DNA of 24,173 nucleotides, taken from positions 1-24,173 of the IMG/VR virus record IMGVR_UViG_3300042900_000804, one strand, 5' to 3'. Each line of letters starts with the position of its first letter. Positions within the stretch are counted from its first letter, which is position 1. Both the position numbers and the translations under genes were made by a program. The notes beneath the pieces were generated by a model. It was not told where the DNA came from. It saw nothing but the letters and a program-made list of their open reading frames with translations, and ran no database searches. This document shows positions 21,978 through 24,173 of this stretch, one piece after another. The stretch is from a virus.

Positions 21978-22607
21978 ATGTTAGACTCAGATCTATTATA
22001 CGAATTAAAAAAACAGCATGGTTCTTTATTCCAAACTTCAATCAAGAACCAAGTAGTTGTTTTTAGAGAGCTAAAGTTTTCTGAGTTTGATAGAATAGCT
22101 GAACATCAACTATCTGGCGATTATACAAATTTAGATATAGAAGATTTTATAATAAAAAGTGCTGTAGTCTATCCACTAGAGTTTGATACAGACAGACTCC
22201 CAACTGGAATGATCTCTTCTTTAGCTGATGAGATCTTGCAAGAATCTGGCTTTTCTTCGGCTAAAAAAGCTAAAAATGTTTTAGAATCAAAAAGGCAACA
22301 AGCTTCTGAGGTAAGAAGCTTAATGAAAGCTTTTGTTTTGGCTACTATATCTACATACTCTGCTGAAGATTTAGATGATATGACTTATACAAAGTTGGCA
22401 GAAAACGTAGCTTTATCTGAAAAAATAATAGAAATTAAACAAAATATTCTTGGGATACAACCAACAAATGTAACCATCCAATTGGTAGACCCTGAAGAAG
22501 AAGCAGAAAAAGAACAAGACTTCGCTAATAGATTTAATCAATCTAGAGGTGCTGGAGAAGCAGCCTATCAAGACCCAGTTGCTCAAAAGTTGTGGGGAAT
22601 GCAATAA
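21978..22607 (+). CDS. Tail-assembly-chaperone-like protein 2
   Basis: 209-residue paralogue of the preceding product: VVVFRELKFSEFDRIAEHQL, then IEDFIIKSAVVYPLEF and MISSLADEILQESGF repeat its architecture, with a helical, charged C-terminal half (residues 105-209) that it does not have. The ATG follows the upstream stop by three bases in the same frame; no Shine-Dalgarno is close (GAGG is 17 bases upstream). Coupled re-initiation or stop-codon read-through would make it; neither can be shown from sequence. It sits directly before the probable tape measure gene. Many phages pair such genes by a -1 frameshift; here there is no overlap and no frame change. Confidence 0.6.
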   Translation: MLDSDLLYELKKQHGSLFQTSIKNQVVVFRELKFSEFDRIAEHQLSGDYTNLDIEDFIIKSAVVYPLEFDTDRLPTGMISSLADEILQESGFSSAKKAKNVLESKRQQASEVRSLMKAFVLATISTYSAEDLDDMTYTKLAENVALSEKIIEIKQNILGIQPTNVTIQLVDPEEEAEKEQDFANRFNQSRGAGEAAYQDPVAQKLWGMQ

Positions 22608-22624
22608 GAAAGGATCACTAAATC

Positions 22625-24173
22625 ATGATAAGAAATCGTGGTCCTATATCTACACTGGGGTACAACCTTACTTCTAGGGATCTCCCAGTTGACGAAGGGG
22701 AAACAGAAGGCCCAAGTCCTAACTCTGGAGCCATAGCAAAAGCGCTTAACGGTCATCCCGTTATGCGCTTTTTTGCATCTGCTGCAACTGCATTAGTCGC
22801 CACTCACGTATCATCTAAGTTTGTTTCAGCTGGTGGAATAAAACTTGCCACAAAAATACAAAGAGCATCTGATTCAGGTGGTCAATATGCTGGAGCAGCT
22901 ACTAGATTTATCGAAAGTGCTAGTAAGATAAAGAAAGCTTTAGATGAGCTAGAAGGTGTACATAGGAGTATTGATGGTGTTGATCCATCAGATGTTTATT
23001 CTAAATTAGTTTTTGAATCTGGTGGACAAAGACTAAAGCAAAATTTAGATAGAGTAACGGGTGGAAGGTTCTTATTAGAAGCTGGTTCTTATCTCAAGAC
23101 TTCTGAAATTAGAGCTGCTGGAAGAGGCATAACTCATGAGCCACCAGCAGTATGGACTCTTAAAGACGATATACAACAACTCTTAACGAGGAGAGCTAGA
23201 AATCTAGCTAGTGAATTGCCTGCAATGTATGTTGCTCAAAGAGTCGTTACGGAGCCATTGTATGGTGGTGGCGACAGAAGAGATAGAGGCAAATGGTATA
23301 ACCCAGTAGACGTTATATCAGACTTTGCTAGACAATCAACCATAAATATAGCAAGCATGTTGACCCCACTGGAGCTTGGTGGGGCAGGACTTTCTAGGGC
23401 TAAGTTCCTTGCATCAGCCCCTTATTCTAAGAATCCAAATTTAGTTTTAACTGCCAGGCAGACTAAGTTATCTGAATCATTCCTAGACATCAAGACCATC
23501 TTAGGTAGCTTTGGTCAAGATGTACAAAAGATCACGACTGGACTAACGAGGAACTCAACAGCTCTAGGGGTTGCCTTCAGCTCTGCCGCAGACACCGTTC
23601 AGGCGTCTTCAGGAAGCTCTGTTTTTGCGTTGCAGCAAGCTAGAAGGGGTCAGCAAAAAGCAGCACAGGCAGCCTCTGATAGGGGAGCTGGTAAATTACA
23701 AGTTGCTGCGTCAAAAGTAAAAAGCTATCTATTTGGCCATGAAGTAAATAATCCTTTAGACATAGATAATAATCAAACTTTTCAAGGGGCAATAGATGCG
23801 ATTCCGGCAATGAGGGGAACTACAACAGGTGCCAAGAACTTTAGAACAAGATTCAGAACTGCAAGAACAGCCTATGATGTATTAGATGGAGCTATATCTT
23901 ATGATGAAGCACTTCGTAAGGTTAGTGGATCAGTAAGTGGAACTCCAGACGATGTTAGCAAGGCTCTTCTTTCTTCAACTATATTAAAAGTTAGAGACTT
24001 ACACAGTAGCAAATTTACAGATTTTTCTAATTCATTACTAGCTGGGATTGAAACCGCAGAAGGTGGATCAGGTGGCATTAGTGCCAAAGAGATGTCTAGA
24101 GACATGCAGGTCAATGAGTATAAGAAAAATCTTAGATACAATCTCATCAATAGCGGAGTCAATGAAGACACAG
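22625..24173 (+). CDS. Probable tape measure protein, N-terminal part (3' end outside window)
   Basis: Open from ATG at 22625 through the right edge, at least 516 codons without a stop. AAAGGA lies ten bases upstream. Residues about 45-65 (VMRFFASAATALVATHVSSK) are weakly hydrophobic, and the rest is Ala-, Ser- and Lys-rich and mostly helical, with segments such as SASKIKKALDELEGVHRSI. Position straight after two chaperone-like genes and the large open size suggest the tail tape measure protein, which sets tail length and helps DNA entry. No enzymatic domain is visible in the part shown. Other large tail or baseplate proteins remain possible. Confidence 0.55.
   Translation, partial: MIRNRGPISTLGYNLTSRDLPVDEGETEGPSPNSGAIAKALNGHPVMRFFASAATALVATHVSSKFVSAGGIKLATKIQRASDSGGQYAGAATRFIESASKIKKALDELEGVHRSIDGVDPSDVYSKLVFESGGQRLKQNLDRVTGGRFLLEAGSYLKTSEIRAAGRGITHEPPAVWTLKDDIQQLLTRRARNLASELPAMYVAQRVVTEPLYGGGDRRDRGKWYNPVDVISDFARQSTINIASMLTPLELGGAGLSRAKFLASAPYSKNPNLVLTARQTKLSESFLDIKTILGSFGQDVQKITTGLTRNSTALGVAFSSAADTVQASSGSSVFALQQARRGQQKAAQAASDRGAGKLQVAASKVKSYLFGHEVNNPLDIDNNQTFQGAIDAIPAMRGTTTGAKNFRTRFRTARTAYDVLDGAISYDEALRKVSGSVSGTPDDVSKALLSSTILKVRDLHSSKFTDFSNSLLAGIETAEGGSGGISAKEMSRDMQVNEYKKNLRYNLINSGVNEDT

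Noticed and set aside
23899-24171. Minus-strand open frame at the right edge
   Set aside because: It lies entirely inside the plus-strand tape-measure-like gene, which is open for over 500 codons with a ribosome site.

Overview
The window is a compact, AT-rich stretch of a tailed bacteriophage with a contractile tail (myovirus type). The evidence is two sheath-like proteins, three related tail-tube-like proteins, two tail-assembly-chaperone-like proteins and the start of a probable tape measure protein, all in typical tail-module order. Tail-fibre genes lie at the left end. Genes abut or overlap by 1-8 bases, no gap between genes exceeds about 100 bases, and I see no tRNA, rRNA, CRISPR array, IS element, integrase or attachment site. 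The host cannot be read from the sequence. AT-rich aquatic myoviruses are the best general match. One apparently leaderless gene would suit an actinobacterial host, but most genes have strong Shine-Dalgarno sites, so this is weak.

Layout. (1) 1-2693, + strand: the end of a gene coding FPP(F/Y) repeats, a small fibre-type protein, and a 754-residue tail fibre with an internal duplication. (2) 2690-4662, - strand: three 2-oxoglutarate/Fe(II) (2OG) oxygenases in one operon, whose last stop codon interlocks with the fibre stop codon. (3) 4766-8522, + strand: a fourth 2OG oxygenase, a glutathione-peroxidase-like (GPx) protein, a DUF6065-like protein, two small acidic paralogues and an unknown 383-residue protein. 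(4) 8604-13254, + strand: a small beta-barrel-like protein, a second GPx-like protein lacking the catalytic Cys, and four tandem paralogous 2OG oxygenases. (5) 13291-17278: small structural and neck/connector-type proteins, a sheath-like protein whose frame is interrupted by a +1 shift, and a tail-terminator-like protein. (6) 17362-24173: tail sheath, tail tube, terminator hairpin, two further tube-like paralogues, two chaperone-like paralogues and the N-terminal 516 codons of a probable tape measure protein.

The unusual part is the block between fibre and tail genes: eight separate 2OG oxygenases in about 10.6 kb, seven with an H-x-D...H motif and one with H-x-E...H, accompanied by two oppositely degenerate GPx-like proteins. 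Several oxygenases have the prolyl-hydroxylase-type fold signature, and the gene just upstream of the fibres ends in a run of Pro-Pro pairs. An inferred but testable idea is that the block hydroxylates virion or host-surface polymers. Regulation appears to use extended -10 (TGN-TANNNT) promoters, with candidates at 4715-4723 (-), 6837-6845, 8589-8597 and 21393-21401.
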